Shown piece by piece: positions 9,884 to 19,404 of a DNA stretch of 64,000 nt. The stretch covers positions 1-64,000 of the forward strand of contig JBBSQW010000019.1 of the NCBI GenBank assembly GCA_038243635.1, read 5' to 3'. The stretch is from Pseudopedobacter sp038243635 (GTDB lineage: Bacteria > Bacteroidota > Bacteroidia > Sphingobacteriales > Sphingobacteriaceae). The notes beneath the pieces are model-generated. The model was not told the DNA's origin and did not search any database. It saw only the letters and a list, made by a program, of their open reading frames with translations. Within the stretch, counting starts at the first letter, position 1. Each line of letters opens with the position of its first letter. A program made the position numbers and the translations under genes.

Positions 9884-11575
9884 ATGAATCGAAACTGTAG
9901 ATCACTTATTTATACCTTCATGTTTAGTTTTTGCCTTTTCACCAGCTATCATGCACAAGCCAATCTACAGGTATCTTCAGACAAGGCTCCACGTATTATT
10001 AATATCGTTAATTTTATTCGGCAGACGGACTATAGGCTGGAAAATGCGGATAGTCTATTGTTTGACGCTACCGAAAAGCAGGTCGCATTGTTGAAAAAAT
10101 ATAACTTCCCTGGAACATTTTTGCTGCAATACGATGCACTTATCAATCCCAAGTACCAGCAGTTATTGTTAGAACAGCTCGATAAAGCTTCCGAGATTGG
10201 CGCATGGTGGGAAATTACACAACCACATGTAGAGGCTGCAGGGATTACATGGAGAGGAAAACACAGCTGGGTGTCTACCGCCAATATCGCTTTCACAACG
10301 GGGTACACGCCACAGGAACGAGAAAAGCTGGTTGATGTGTATATGAAGAATTTTAAAGCTATATTCGGTCGGTATCCGAAATCCGTTGGATCCTGGTATA
10401 TTGACTCCCATACGCTGATGTACATGTACGAAAAATATCATATCGTGGCTTCGAGCAACTGTAAGGATCAAGTAGGTACGGATGGTTATACATTATGGGG
10501 AGGATATTGGAACCAAGCCTACTATCCAAGTAAAAAGAATGCCTATATGCCGGCGCAAACCGCCGCAGGTCAGATACCCGTTCCTATTTTTCGTATGTTG
10601 GGAAGTGATCCGATCTATCAATACGATACAGGAGTTGGAACAAACGGCCAAAGTGTCATTACTTTAGAACCTGTATACAAGCATGCAGGGATGGACAAAA
10701 AATGGACCGCATATTTTTTGGAATCTTTGGTGGATCAGCCCTGTCTGGCTTTCGGTTATGCACAAGCTGGCCAGGAAAACTCCTTTACTTGGGATGAGAT
10801 GAAGGATGGACTGGAAATGCAGTTTTCGCTGTTTGACTCGTTGCGCAAAGCAGGAAAGATCAGAATTGAGACCCTACAAACATCTGGAGAATGGTTCAAA
10901 AAAGAATTTCCTTTAACACCTGCCACTGCAGTTACAGCGCTTAAAGACGTTCAGGAAGCGGGAAACAAATCAATCTGGTATAACAGTCGCTATTATCGTA
11001 CTAATTTATACTGGGAAGAAAATGGATTCAGGATTAGGGATATTCATTTGTTTGATGAGCAGATGGAATCACCCTATCTCAAAACGCCAGGTGTTGGCGG
11101 TCAATTCCTATATTTTACCCTTCCGCTGATTGATGGTTTCTTTTGGAGTACAAAGAGAGATCGGGCAGGAATGTGTTTGATGAAAATCGATGAAAAGGGA
11201 AAACGTGAAAAAATTATTCTGAAGGAACCAGTAGTCACCGCGCCCAAAAAAGGAATTTTGCGGGTCAACTGTCTAGATCAGCAGGGAAATGAATTTACGC
11301 TGATATTTAATCCTGATAAGATTGAAGTTCAGTGTCAGCCCAAGATCGAACGTTTTAATTGGGTAATGGAGCTTCAGGTTCCCCAGGAGCGTTTGGACCA
11401 ATTGCCATTTCAATCTTATTCGGCTTCAAAGATCGGATCCGAATTTCGCGGATTTAACTATGATATCCTGGTTGTTAAAGGGAACGTAAATAAGGGAGAT
11501 GGTTCCGATTTCGTGTTCCAACTTGCGCCCTCGGCGAATAAAGTGACAATAAATACAAATTTGAGAATGAGGTAA
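9884..11575 (+). CDS. Secreted enzyme-like protein, polysaccharide-deacetylase/GH57-like barrel (tentative)
   Basis: 563 residues with a signal peptide ending HAQA, so periplasmic or surface exposed. Residues 35-330 look like a (beta/alpha) barrel of the NodB-deacetylase/GH57-GH38 kind: NIVNFIRQTDYRL, ALLKKYNFPGTFLLQYDAL, IGAWWEITQPHVEAAG, FGRYPKSVGSWYIDSHTLMYM, GTDGYTLWGGYWNQAYYPS, and a His/Asp-rich set that could bind metal. A C-terminal beta region follows (about 370-560). I recognise the general fold pattern but not a named family, and the catalytic residues are not certain. Its place between sugar-binding lipoproteins and an alpha-L-rhamnosidase argues for a role in removing acetyl groups or cleaving a linkage in the same rhamnose-containing glycan. 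Confidence 0.6.
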   Translation: MNRNCRSLIYTFMFSFCLFTSYHAQANLQVSSDKAPRIINIVNFIRQTDYRLENADSLLFDATEKQVALLKKYNFPGTFLLQYDALINPKYQQLLLEQLDKASEIGAWWEITQPHVEAAGITWRGKHSWVSTANIAFTTGYTPQEREKLVDVYMKNFKAIFGRYPKSVGSWYIDSHTLMYMYEKYHIVASSNCKDQVGTDGYTLWGGYWNQAYYPSKKNAYMPAQTAAGQIPVPIFRMLGSDPIYQYDTGVGTNGQSVITLEPVYKHAGMDKKWTAYFLESLVDQPCLAFGYAQAGQENSFTWDEMKDGLEMQFSLFDSLRKAGKIRIETLQTSGEWFKKEFPLTPATAVTALKDVQEAGNKSIWYNSRYYRTNLYWEENGFRIRDIHLFDEQMESPYLKTPGVGGQFLYFTLPLIDGFFWSTKRDRAGMCLMKIDEKGKREKIILKEPVVTAPKKGILRVNCLDQQGNEFTLIFNPDKIEVQCQPKIERFNWVMELQVPQERLDQLPFQSYSASKIGSEFRGFNYDILVVKGNVNKGDGSDFVFQLAPSANKVTINTNLRMR

Positions 11576-11608
11576 ATTAGCTTTAAAACAAAACACACAC
11601 ACACAAGA

Positions 11609-14257
11609 ATGAAGAAAATATTATTATTTGCGCTTTTAGGATTGACTATTGAGCTCTTTGCGCAAGAACGATCTCCTGTTTGCGAACCGATTCAATTAAA
11701 AACTGAACATTTAGTAGGTCCAATAGGGATAGATGTTCAAAATCCCCGGTTAACCTGGATGGTAAAAGATGATAGGCAGGGGGCAGTGCAGACAGCTTAT
11801 CAAATACTCGTTGGGACAGATTCAGCAGCGGTATCTAATGGTCGCGGGGATGCTTGGGATACGGGTAAACAGGAGAAGGAAGATGTCATTCTATCATATA
11901 GTGGCAAGAAACTGGAAGCCCTTACACGGTATTTTTGGAAAGTCAATATCTGGGACAAAGACCGTAAAATATCTTCTTCTGCTGTAGCCGTTTTTGAAAC
12001 TGGTATGATGGGGAGTGGCAATTGGAAAGGCGCCTGGATAAGTGATCATAATGATATTAACCATAGGGAAGCTCCATATTTCAGGAAGGAATTTGAAATA
12101 AAGAAAAAGGTTAAGTATGCCAGGGCGTATATCGCCGTTGGGGGCTTATATGAGTTTTCTTTAAACGGAAAAAAAGTTGGCGACCAGCATTTGAATCCCA
12201 TGTATACGCGTTTTGACCGACGAACATTATATGTAGTTCATGACGTGACTAAGGAACTGCAAGCAGGAAAGAATGCTGCCGGTGTGATCTTGGGAAATGG
12301 ATGGTACAACCACCAGGCTATTGCAGTATGGGATTTTGACAAGGCACCATGGCGGGCACGACCAACATTCTGCTTAGATCTGAATATTATATATACGGAT
12401 GGAACTCAGGAAACTATCAGATCAGAACGTGACTGGAAAACATCTTCTGGGCCGATTACCTATAATAACATTTATACGGGTGAACATTATGATGCCCGTT
12501 TAGAGCAAGCAGGCTGGGACAAACCCGGTTTTGATGATTCCAAATGGCACGGTATAAAATATCGAAGCGCACCTTCGACAAACATTGTATCGCAACAGAT
12601 GGCACCTGTACGTTTGATTAAAGCCTACAAGCCTGTCTCTGTAAAGAAAATTAACGAGAAGACCTGGATTTTTGATATGGCGCAGAATATGTCCGGCATT
12701 ACGAAAATTAAGGTGCAGGGCAAGGAAGGAACTGTTTTGCGGATAGCGCATGGTGAGCGCCTTCATGAGAATGGCCGCCTGGACATGTCGAATATTGATG
12801 TTTATTATAGAGGTGACAAGGAAGCAGAGCCGTTCCAAACTGATATTCTGACGTTGAGTGGTAAAAAACAGGATGAATTTATGACAAAGTTTGGTTATAA
12901 GGGATTTCGTTATGTCGAGATCACAAGTACTGAACCTATATCATTGAGTGACAGTTCCGTTACAGCTTATTTTATGCACAGCGATGTTGCTCCTTTGGGC
13001 GAAGTAAAAACTTCTTCAGCCTTGGTAAATGGTCTTTGGAAAGTAACCAATAATGCGTACCTCTCCAACCTGATGGGCTTTCCGACAGACTGTCCACAAA
13101 GGGAGAAAAATGGATGGACAGGAGATGGACATCTGGCTATTGAAACTGCACTTTACAACTTTGATGGCATTACCGTGTATGAAAAGTGGCTAGCCGACCA
13201 CCGCGATGAACAGCAGCCTAACGGTGTGTTACCTGACATTATACCGACTAGTGGATGGGGATATGGCACTGCGAATGGGTTGGATTGGACAAGCACAATA
13301 GCCATTATCCCTTGGCAGGTATATATGTTTTATGGCGACAGCAGGCTTCTGGAAGATTGCTACGGAAATATAAAACGTTATGTAGATTATGTGGAGGGGA
13401 TCAGTAACAATGGTCTAACTAGCTTTGGACGGGGCGATTGGGTTCCTGTAAAATCGGGATCAAATCTGGAGTTGACATCATCTGTTTATTTTTATGTGGA
13501 TGCGACAATCTTAAGTTCAGCTGCAAAGATGTTTGGAAAAGAAGAAGACTATAAAAGGTATGATGAACTGGCAAAGAAGATAAAGGATGCGATTAACAAC
13601 AAATTTTTAAACCGTGAAACTGGCGTTTACGCAACTGGAACACAGACAGAATTAAGTGTTCCTTTGCATTGGGGAGTAGTTCCTGTGGATATGCGGGAAA
13701 AGGTTGCTGCAAATCTCAATAAGAAGGTTGAAGAAAGCAATTTCCATCTTGATGTGGGCGTACTCGGTGCAAAGGCACTTTTAAATGCACTCTGTAACAA
13801 TGGATATGGAGAGTCGGCCTATAAAGTAGCTGTACAGGATACCTACCCTTCATGGGGATGGTGGGTTGTGAACGGAGCAACAACATTATTGGAAAATTGG
13901 GATTTAGACGCTAAAAGAGATATTTCGGACAACCATATGATGTTTGGCGAAATCGGAGGATGGTTTTTCAAGTCTATAGGAGGAATCTTACCAGATCCTG
14001 TTCAGCCTGGATTTAAACATATTCTACTGCGACCAATATTCCCTGAAGGTCTAAATCAGGCAGAGGTGAAACACATTTCGCCGTATGGAGAGATTGTTTC
14101 CAGTTGGAAAAAGAATAAGAAAACAGTAACTTATGACGTACAGATCCCAGCAAATTCAACAGCCACTTTTTATCCACCTGATAATGTGGAAAATAAAGAA
14201 CCTGTCAAGCTAGTAGCGGGAAAGCATCGCTTAAAGCTAGAACTTAGGAAGCGCTAG
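11609..14257 (+). CDS. GH78 alpha-L-rhamnosidase
   Basis: Inverting glycoside hydrolase releasing terminal alpha-L-rhamnose from plant or bacterial glycans. 882 residues with signal peptide ending LFAQ. Domain order matches bacterial GH78: N-terminal Ig-like region (ENPRLTW-like QNPRLTWMV, about 45-130), beta-sandwich accessory domains (RAYIAVGGLYEFSLNGKKVGD; FDMAQNMSGITKIKVQG), the (alpha/alpha)6 catalytic barrel, and a C-terminal beta-sandwich (GFKHILLRP). The active-site stretch DCPQREKNGWTGD spans 494-506 and carries the conserved acidic residues. SWGWWVVNGATTLLENWD near 750 is also typical. It is the only clear glycoside hydrolase of the locus and the best clue to its substrate. It begins 33 bases after the previous gene, with an (AC)6 run just before the start. 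Confidence 0.95.
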   Translation: MKKILLFALLGLTIELFAQERSPVCEPIQLKTEHLVGPIGIDVQNPRLTWMVKDDRQGAVQTAYQILVGTDSAAVSNGRGDAWDTGKQEKEDVILSYSGKKLEALTRYFWKVNIWDKDRKISSSAVAVFETGMMGSGNWKGAWISDHNDINHREAPYFRKEFEIKKKVKYARAYIAVGGLYEFSLNGKKVGDQHLNPMYTRFDRRTLYVVHDVTKELQAGKNAAGVILGNGWYNHQAIAVWDFDKAPWRARPTFCLDLNIIYTDGTQETIRSERDWKTSSGPITYNNIYTGEHYDARLEQAGWDKPGFDDSKWHGIKYRSAPSTNIVSQQMAPVRLIKAYKPVSVKKINEKTWIFDMAQNMSGITKIKVQGKEGTVLRIAHGERLHENGRLDMSNIDVYYRGDKEAEPFQTDILTLSGKKQDEFMTKFGYKGFRYVEITSTEPISLSDSSVTAYFMHSDVAPLGEVKTSSALVNGLWKVTNNAYLSNLMGFPTDCPQREKNGWTGDGHLAIETALYNFDGITVYEKWLADHRDEQQPNGVLPDIIPTSGWGYGTANGLDWTSTIAIIPWQVYMFYGDSRLLEDCYGNIKRYVDYVEGISNNGLTSFGRGDWVPVKSGSNLELTSSVYFYVDATILSSAAKMFGKEEDYKRYDELAKKIKDAINNKFLNRETGVYATGTQTELSVPLHWGVVPVDMREKVAANLNKKVEESNFHLDVGVLGAKALLNALCNNGYGESAYKVAVQDTYPSWGWWVVNGATTLLENWDLDAKRDISDNHMMFGEIGGWFFKSIGGILPDPVQPGFKHILLRPIFPEGLNQAEVKHISPYGEIVSSWKKNKKTVTYDVQIPANSTATFYPPDNVENKEPVKLVAGKHRLKLELRKR

Positions 14258-14289
14258 ATTGCATAAAAATTCATAAATTTTGGTCACAA

Positions 14290-14322
14290 AAAAGCCGCTG
14301 AACTGTAAATACAGCGGCTTTT
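14290..14322 (+). terminator. Rho-independent terminator after the rhamnosidase gene
   Basis: Perfect 11-base arms (14290-14300 and 14312-14322, AAAAGCCGCTG paired with CAGCGGCTTTT) around an 11-base loop, 32 bases after the GH78 stop. The A/T flanks make it work in either direction. It closes the PUL transcript. Confidence 0.85.
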
Positions 14323-14566
14323 GTTGTATCAATATAAAACGCCTGGTCAGCATGTATTCCAGTAAGCACTGTCTTTCTTTGCCAGAAAAATAGTATAATA
14401 AATAAAACGATCAGTATATAAGGAGAAGCAAGCATCTTTAATAAAGTATTCTGGCGCGCTGCCAGCAGAGCGATCCGGACAATTTCTTTGGAGACTACAG
14501 ATCTTCACTGCTTTTCTCCAGAAATCCTAATACAGGCTAATGATAAACTACTTGTTTTCAGTAAGA

Positions 14567-15728
14567 TACTGTACAAAAAAGTGTGTAAAGCCAAAAAAAG
14601 ACGATTTTTGAATTGCAAGCAAAAATTGAATAGGTGGACTTTACACAGCAACAAACTATAGGGATTTTGAAAGGTATAGCAAGTGGTAAGAATGGTTACT
14701 AAGAGTTATTAAAGATGTATTTAGAAGCAATCATGCGCTCAGAGCGAGAAAGAGTTCAAAGATATCAACTCCGGTTCGAACAATGGGTATCGCCGAAGCA
14801 GTATTTTAAGGCATGGTGGTAAACTAGAACTAATGATACCCACAACCCGAAACAACAACTTTTATCCCTTGATACTGGCCTTAGTAAAAGACCAGACCTA
14901 GGAAAGTAAACTGCTGGTTTATGAACTTTATAGTGCTGGCCTTAACACCGAGCAGATTGGTGGAATGATGGATAAGGTCTATGGCCGCCGCTTCAGTAAA
15001 TCAGCTATCAGCAATATGATGGTATCGGCCAAGAGATATCCAGAGCTGGCTGGATAGAGATTTGGATGAACGGTACCCTATCATTTACATAGATGCCACT
15101 TACTGGCATATCCGAAGAGTGGACACGGTCAGCAATGAAGCTTATTATACTGTTCTAGCGGTCAAAGAGGATCGAACCAGAGAAGTAATGACAGTGATCA
15201 ATCATCCAAACGAAGGAGCCAGTGACTGGAGAGGCGCCTTTGAGTCTCTGAAACAGAGAGGTCTCAAAGAGGTCAATCTAGTGGTCGGTGATGGCTTGAC
15301 AGGAATAGAGAATGTGATAACAGAAGTTATGCCAATGGCCACTGTTCAGTTGTGCACAGTCCACTTGACCAGAAATATCCTGGCAAAGGTAAAGCCAACC
15401 GATAAAGCAGAAATCGCAAACGGGATCAGAGCTGTATTGAACCCGGACACGACAACAGACAGTGCAACAAACGGCTATCAGAGGTTTGAGGTATTCATCG
15501 ATAGGTGGATAAAAAAGTATCCCAGTTTCAAGACCTACCTCTCTCCAAGAGCCAAACTGTATTTCAATTATCTAAACTATGATGTTCAGATAAGAAGGAT
15601 GATCTACACCACAAACTGGATAGAAAGATTGAACAGGGATTATAAAAGAGTCTTGAAGATGAGAAGTGCGATGCCCGATCCCGAATCAGTGATATTTCTT
15701 CTGGGCAGTGTGGCAAGCAGGAGAAAGG
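14567..15728 (+). pseudogene. IS256-family (Mutator-type) transposase, broken
   Basis: Reading across frames gives an almost full IS256-type transposase. YLEAIMRSER starts near 14715, followed by a frame change. Then comes KLELMIPTTRNNNFYPLILALVKDQ with an in-frame TAG at 14909-14911, then LLVYELYSAGLNTEQIGGMMDKVYG. A second frame change near 15028 leads into an open stretch (15029-15728) with YPIIYIDATYWHIR (catalytic Asp), LVVGDGLTGI (Asp), the family signature VQLCTVHLTRN and YTTNWIERLNRDYKR (Glu). The last about 10 residues are lost where IS5-like sequence begins. A possible left end (ACTGTACAAAAAAGTGTGTA) lies near 14567. The element is dead. Confidence 0.85.
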
Positions 15729-16205
15729 TTCCATGCCCATCCTGTTTCTAAACTCAACAAATAAGGAGGCATCGAAAGGCGCTTCATTGCTGAAACTCGA
15801 ATAGCCAAGGAAATATTGCATATACATATTCTCACTGATCTGGGCTACCGTTCCCCGGTCATCAAGATTACACATATATTTGATGATCAATGAACCAATA
15901 ACCACCCGTGGGCTGATAAGAGGCCTTCCGGTGCTGCTCAAATCAACATGTTTGGTGTAAATATTACAGATCTCATACCAACGGATCTTCTTTGCCAGTA
16001 TAACCCAGCGGTTATCTGAACTCAGGTTTCGAGAGAAGGGGCTCTCAAAACCTGCTAGTGTTAATTGCGAGGGGCTTACAAAACCAGGGGTTGATGCAGG
16101 CCTTTTTACCGCTTTTTTCATCTTTCCTTACACTAAGTATCACTAAAATCAGAATAACGCTTTGATTATCAAAATAATTGAGCTTTCTCAGCAGACCCTA
16201 AGTAT
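15729..16205 (-). mobile_element. IS5-family (DUF772-type) element, 5' fragment, copy 2
   Basis: Transposase N-terminus from ATG 16121 (MKKAVKRPASTPGFV) through SDNRWVILAKKIRW, SSTGRPLISPRVVIGSLIIK, YMCNLDDRGTVAQISENMYM, QYFLGYSSFSNEAPFD and LFVEFRNRMGME. This is the DUF772 N-terminal domain of IS5-family transposases. After MGME the frame runs into antisense IS256 sequence, so the catalytic DDE part is absent. The outer end shares about 326 bp with copy 1 (261-586), in the same orientation. The abrupt junction with the IS256 gene near 15728 marks an insertion or deletion event. Confidence 0.8.
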
Positions 16206-16721
16206 AACAATACTCTAAAATTATCGGACAAAAAAACACTACAACAACATCGGTCCTTGTTAAAACAACATAAAAATATTAAATGAGTAATTGGTATTAA
16301 AATCTTACAACAGAGAAAACAATTGAGCCCACCAAATATTATGTTTGTTTTCGGGTATCGTTCTAGCCATTTCAGGACTGATATTTTTAATTTATTCTCG
16401 CTATGCGAGTGTTTTTTCTACATTAACCCTTTTTTATATATCAAGTATTTAATCCGGAAAGCGAAAAAATAGAGACAATTGAAACTGCGAACGGGTAGCT
16501 AGATTTTGGCAAAAAAATAATCAGAAATAAATTATAAAAACACAAACGCTATTATCTGTGGCCACGATACTGGGAACGGTAATGGGTGTGCATTGATAAA
16601 TACTCTTTAAAGCTTAAGAAATAAAGCCTTGCAAAAACTTTTTCTACACGGTTATGTTTTACAAAAATATTATTGCCCAATTTTTGCATTAAGCATTCTA
16701 AATAAGTTAATTATTATACCA
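16206..16721. other. Gene-free junction between the island and the chromosome backbone
   Basis: AT-rich sequence without a supported gene. The reading frame of the downstream oxidoreductase is open back to a TTG at 16629, but the 31 residues it would add are not enzyme-like, so this is treated as leader. I see no direct repeat, tRNA or obvious attachment site at this edge. Confidence 0.45.
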
Positions 16722-17705
16722 ATGAAAGCATTACAATTATTAAAACATGGAGAGATTAAGGATAGTTTAGCTGTTAACGAGGTAGAAAAACCCATTGCTA
16801 ACGAAAACGATGTTCTTATCGAAGTTAACGCTACGGCAATTAACCCAATAGATAAAGGCATTATTTTGGGACACCTAAAAAGTATGCTAAACATCCCGTT
16901 GCCGGCTACACTTGCTTATGATGTAAGTGGAATTGTTGTTGAAAAAGGAAGTGCCGTAACAGGTTTTAAAGTAGGTGATTCGGTTTATGCAAGGGTGCCA
17001 CAAGAGCAAATGGGAACGCTGGCAGAATTCGTTGCCGTAAACGTAGATACTGTAGCAAAAAAACCTGAAAATATTTCATTTGAAGAAGCGGCAAGTATTC
17101 CATTAGCGGGGCTTACCGCAATGCAATGTTTGGAACATTTTGGGGTAAAGCAAAACGACAAACTGCTAATACATGCTGGTTCTGGTGGCGTTGGTAGTTT
17201 TGCAATTCAATACGCTAAGGCAAAAGGTGCTTATGTTTATACCACTACTGGTACAGACAATGTAGAATGGGTGAAAAAACTAGGTGCTGACCGTGTGATT
17301 GATTATAAAACAGAAGACTATAAAAAAATTGTAAAAGATGTAGACATCGTTTTTGATACACTTGGAGACAATTATACTCTAGACGCTTTTGACGTAATTA
17401 AACAGGGCGGAAAAGTGGTGAGCGTTATAGGTGCTTTGGATGAAGAAACAGCTAAATCGTTTGGCATGACTGATTATAAAATGCCTGAAGACTTATCTGA
17501 GGTCATCAGCAAGAAGGCTGCATCGTACAAATTTATTTGGATGCATCCAAGCGGCAAAGATTTAACTGAAATTAAAGCATTAATTGAGGCGGAAAAAATC
17601 AAACCTGTTATAGATGAAATATATCCCTTTTCAAAGGCTACTGAAGCGCTTTTGCATCTCGCGTCTGGCAGAGCGAAAGGAAAAATTGTAGTGAAAATCA
17701 AATAA
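16722..17705 (+). CDS. NADP-dependent quinone oxidoreductase-type MDR protein (zinc-less)
   Basis: Medium-chain dehydrogenase/reductase, 327 residues, probably a cytosolic NAD(P)H-dependent reductase of quinones or activated alkenes. N-terminal GroES-like fold: MKALQLLKHGEIKDSL, IEVNATAINPIDKGI, YDVSGIVVEKGSAVTGFKVG. Rossmann domain: LLIHAGSGGVGSFAIQYAKA and LGADRVIDY. No catalytic zinc ligands are seen, which fits the quinone-reductase branch. ATG 16722 was chosen over an upstream TTG (16629) because it places MKALQL at the usual family start. It is monocistronic, closed by a bidirectional terminator. Confidence 0.85.
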   Translation: MKALQLLKHGEIKDSLAVNEVEKPIANENDVLIEVNATAINPIDKGIILGHLKSMLNIPLPATLAYDVSGIVVEKGSAVTGFKVGDSVYARVPQEQMGTLAEFVAVNVDTVAKKPENISFEEAASIPLAGLTAMQCLEHFGVKQNDKLLIHAGSGGVGSFAIQYAKAKGAYVYTTTGTDNVEWVKKLGADRVIDYKTEDYKKIVKDVDIVFDTLGDNYTLDAFDVIKQGGKVVSVIGALDEETAKSFGMTDYKMPEDLSEVISKKAASYKFIWMHPSGKDLTEIKALIEAEKIKPVIDEIYPFSKATEALLHLASGRAKGKIVVKIK

Positions 17706-17718
17706 TACTTTGCTAATA

Positions 17719-17758
17719 AACAACAAAAGCTCAAACTTGGTTTCGAGCTTTTGTTGTT
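17719..17758. terminator. Bidirectional terminator between oxidoreductase and pth
   Basis: Perfect 14-base arms (17719-17732 and 17745-17758; AACAACAAAAGCTC with GAGCTTTTGTTGTT) around a 12-base loop, followed by T-rich sequence. It sits between the convergent ends of the plus-strand oxidoreductase (17705) and minus-strand pth (17768). Confidence 0.85.
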
Positions 17759-17767
17759 TTTGGTCTT

Positions 17768-18331
17768 TTATTTTTTGTTAAAATTAGTCATCGTTAACTC
17801 CGTTCCAATAGTTGCAAAAGCCTTAATCATCTCCATAGATTTATCAATCAAAGCAGGTAAGGCCGGTATTTCATCATCATCAAAACCGCTCAACACATAA
17901 TCCACCTGTCGCCCTCTTTGGAAATTATCACTTACCCCAAAGCGTAAACGAGGATATTCGTTTGACCCCAATAAGCCTTCAATACTTTTTAGGCCGTTAT
18001 GACCCGCAGCGCTACCTTTTGGTTTAATTTTTACTGATCCAAACGGAATAGCCAAATCATCCACCACAATTAACACATTTTCAATCGGGATTTTTAATTC
18101 CTGCATCCAATGCCTCACTGCTTTACCGCTCAAATTCATGTAAGTGGTCGGTTTTATCAAGCACAACGTTCTGCCTTTATGATTCACCTCAGTATAATAA
18201 GCTAATTTCATAACCGAAAATTGTGCGCCAGCTTCTTTTGCAAACTGATCCAACACCATAAAACCAATATTATGACGAGTATTAGCATACTCAGATCCTA
18301 TATTTCCTAAACCTACAATCAGATATTTCAT
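17768..18331 (-). CDS. pth: Peptidyl-tRNA hydrolase
   Basis: Releases tRNA from prematurely dropped peptidyl-tRNA, an essential cytosolic recycling step. 187 residues, normal for Pth. Visible hallmarks: MKYLIVGLGNIGSEY with Asn10, NTRHNIGF with catalytic His20, KPTTYMNLSG, VVDDLAIPFG (Asp) and GSAAGHNGLKSI (Asn near 114). It lies 39 bases downstream of tsaD on the same strand, so the two translation-related genes are probably cotranscribed. Confidence 0.97.
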   Translation of the reverse strand: MKYLIVGLGNIGSEYANTRHNIGFMVLDQFAKEAGAQFSVMKLAYYTEVNHKGRTLCLIKPTTYMNLSGKAVRHWMQELKIPIENVLIVVDDLAIPFGSVKIKPKGSAAGHNGLKSIEGLLGSNEYPRLRFGVSDNFQRGRQVDYVLSGFDDDEIPALPALIDKSMEMIKAFATIGTELTMTNFNKK

Positions 18332-18370
18332 TACTCAAAAAAGCTTCCAGCCAAAGCCGAACGTAAAATA

Positions 18371-19372
18371 TTAAAACGGCATTCTTGCCAAAGGCGCAAC
18401 ATCTTGCCCCACAAAATCCTTTGCTAAAAACTTATAATAGCCTGCAATGGCAATCATCGCTGCATTATCTGTACAATATTCAAACTTAGGGATAAAAACA
18501 TTCCATCCCTCCTTCTCTGCCATTGAATTTAAGCCATTACGCAAACCAGAATTTGCCGAAACCCCACCAGCTATCGCCACATCTTTAATCTGATATTGCA
18601 ACGTTGCCTTTTTAAGTTTATTTAACAGAATGGAAACAATCCTGCTTTGTACAGAAGCACAAATATCATTCATGTTTTCCTGCAAAAAATCAGGATTTAC
18701 CTTAACGTTGTCTCTTACAAAATAAAGAATTGCAGTTTTTAATCCGCTAAAGCTAAAATTGAGTTCAGGAATGTTGGGTTCTGTAAACTTGTATTTATTT
18801 GGGTCGCCCAGTTTTGCATTTTTATCAACCAACGGTCCGCCAGGGTAAGGCAAACCTAAAATTTTAGCTGTTTTATCAAAAGCCTCTCCGGCGGCGTCGT
18901 CCAAGGTTTCGCCAATCACTTCCATGTCAAAATAATCTTTTACTAAAACAATTTGGGTATGTCCACCAGAAACGGTTAAGCATAAAAACGGAAACGTAGG
19001 CTTAGGCTCATCAATAAAATGTGCCAGAATATGCGCCTGCATGTGATTAATCTCAATTAACGGAATGTTATTTGCTAATGCAAAAGCTTTAGAAAAGCAG
19101 GTGCCAACTAACAAAGAACCCAGCAAGCCTGGTCCGCGAGTAAAAGCAACTGCATCTATGTGTTTTTTATGTATTTTCGCAACGTTAATAGCCTGCTGAA
19201 CAGCTGGCACAATGTTTTGTTGATGTACACGCGACGCTAATTCGGGCACAACGCCTCCATAAAGTTCGTGTATAGTTTGGTTAGCTATAATATTTGATAC
19301 TATTTTACCGTCTATACAAATAGAAGCAGATGTTTCATCACAAGAGGATTCAATTCCGAGAATAATTGACAC
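18371..19372 (-). CDS. tsaD: tRNA N6-adenosine threonylcarbamoyltransferase
   Basis: Catalytic subunit of t6A37 formation in ANN-decoding tRNAs (Kae1/Gcp/YgjD family), ASKHA fold, 333 residues. Seen: MSIILGIESSCDETSASI, VVPELASRVHQQNI, RGPGLLGSLLVG, the metal ligands His110 and His114 (NHMQAHILAHF), LTVSGGHTQIVLV, DDAAGEAFDKTAKILGLPYPGG and the late VAIAGGVSANSGLR and FCTDNAAMIA-like EYCTDNAAMIA. The start is ATG 19372; the divergent tamB-like gene begins only about 32 bases away. Confidence 0.97.
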   Translation of the reverse strand: MSIILGIESSCDETSASICIDGKIVSNIIANQTIHELYGGVVPELASRVHQQNIVPAVQQAINVAKIHKKHIDAVAFTRGPGLLGSLLVGTCFSKAFALANNIPLIEINHMQAHILAHFIDEPKPTFPFLCLTVSGGHTQIVLVKDYFDMEVIGETLDDAAGEAFDKTAKILGLPYPGGPLVDKNAKLGDPNKYKFTEPNIPELNFSFSGLKTAILYFVRDNVKVNPDFLQENMNDICASVQSRIVSILLNKLKKATLQYQIKDVAIAGGVSANSGLRNGLNSMAEKEGWNVFIPKFEYCTDNAAMIAIAGYYKFLAKDFVGQDVAPLARMPF

Positions 19373-19404
19373 AATGAAGGTTTTAATTTTAAAAACACAA
19401 AAAT

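Noticed and set aside
99..16205. Functional composite transposon
   Set aside because: Neither IS5-like copy retains a transposase catalytic region and no target-site duplication was found.
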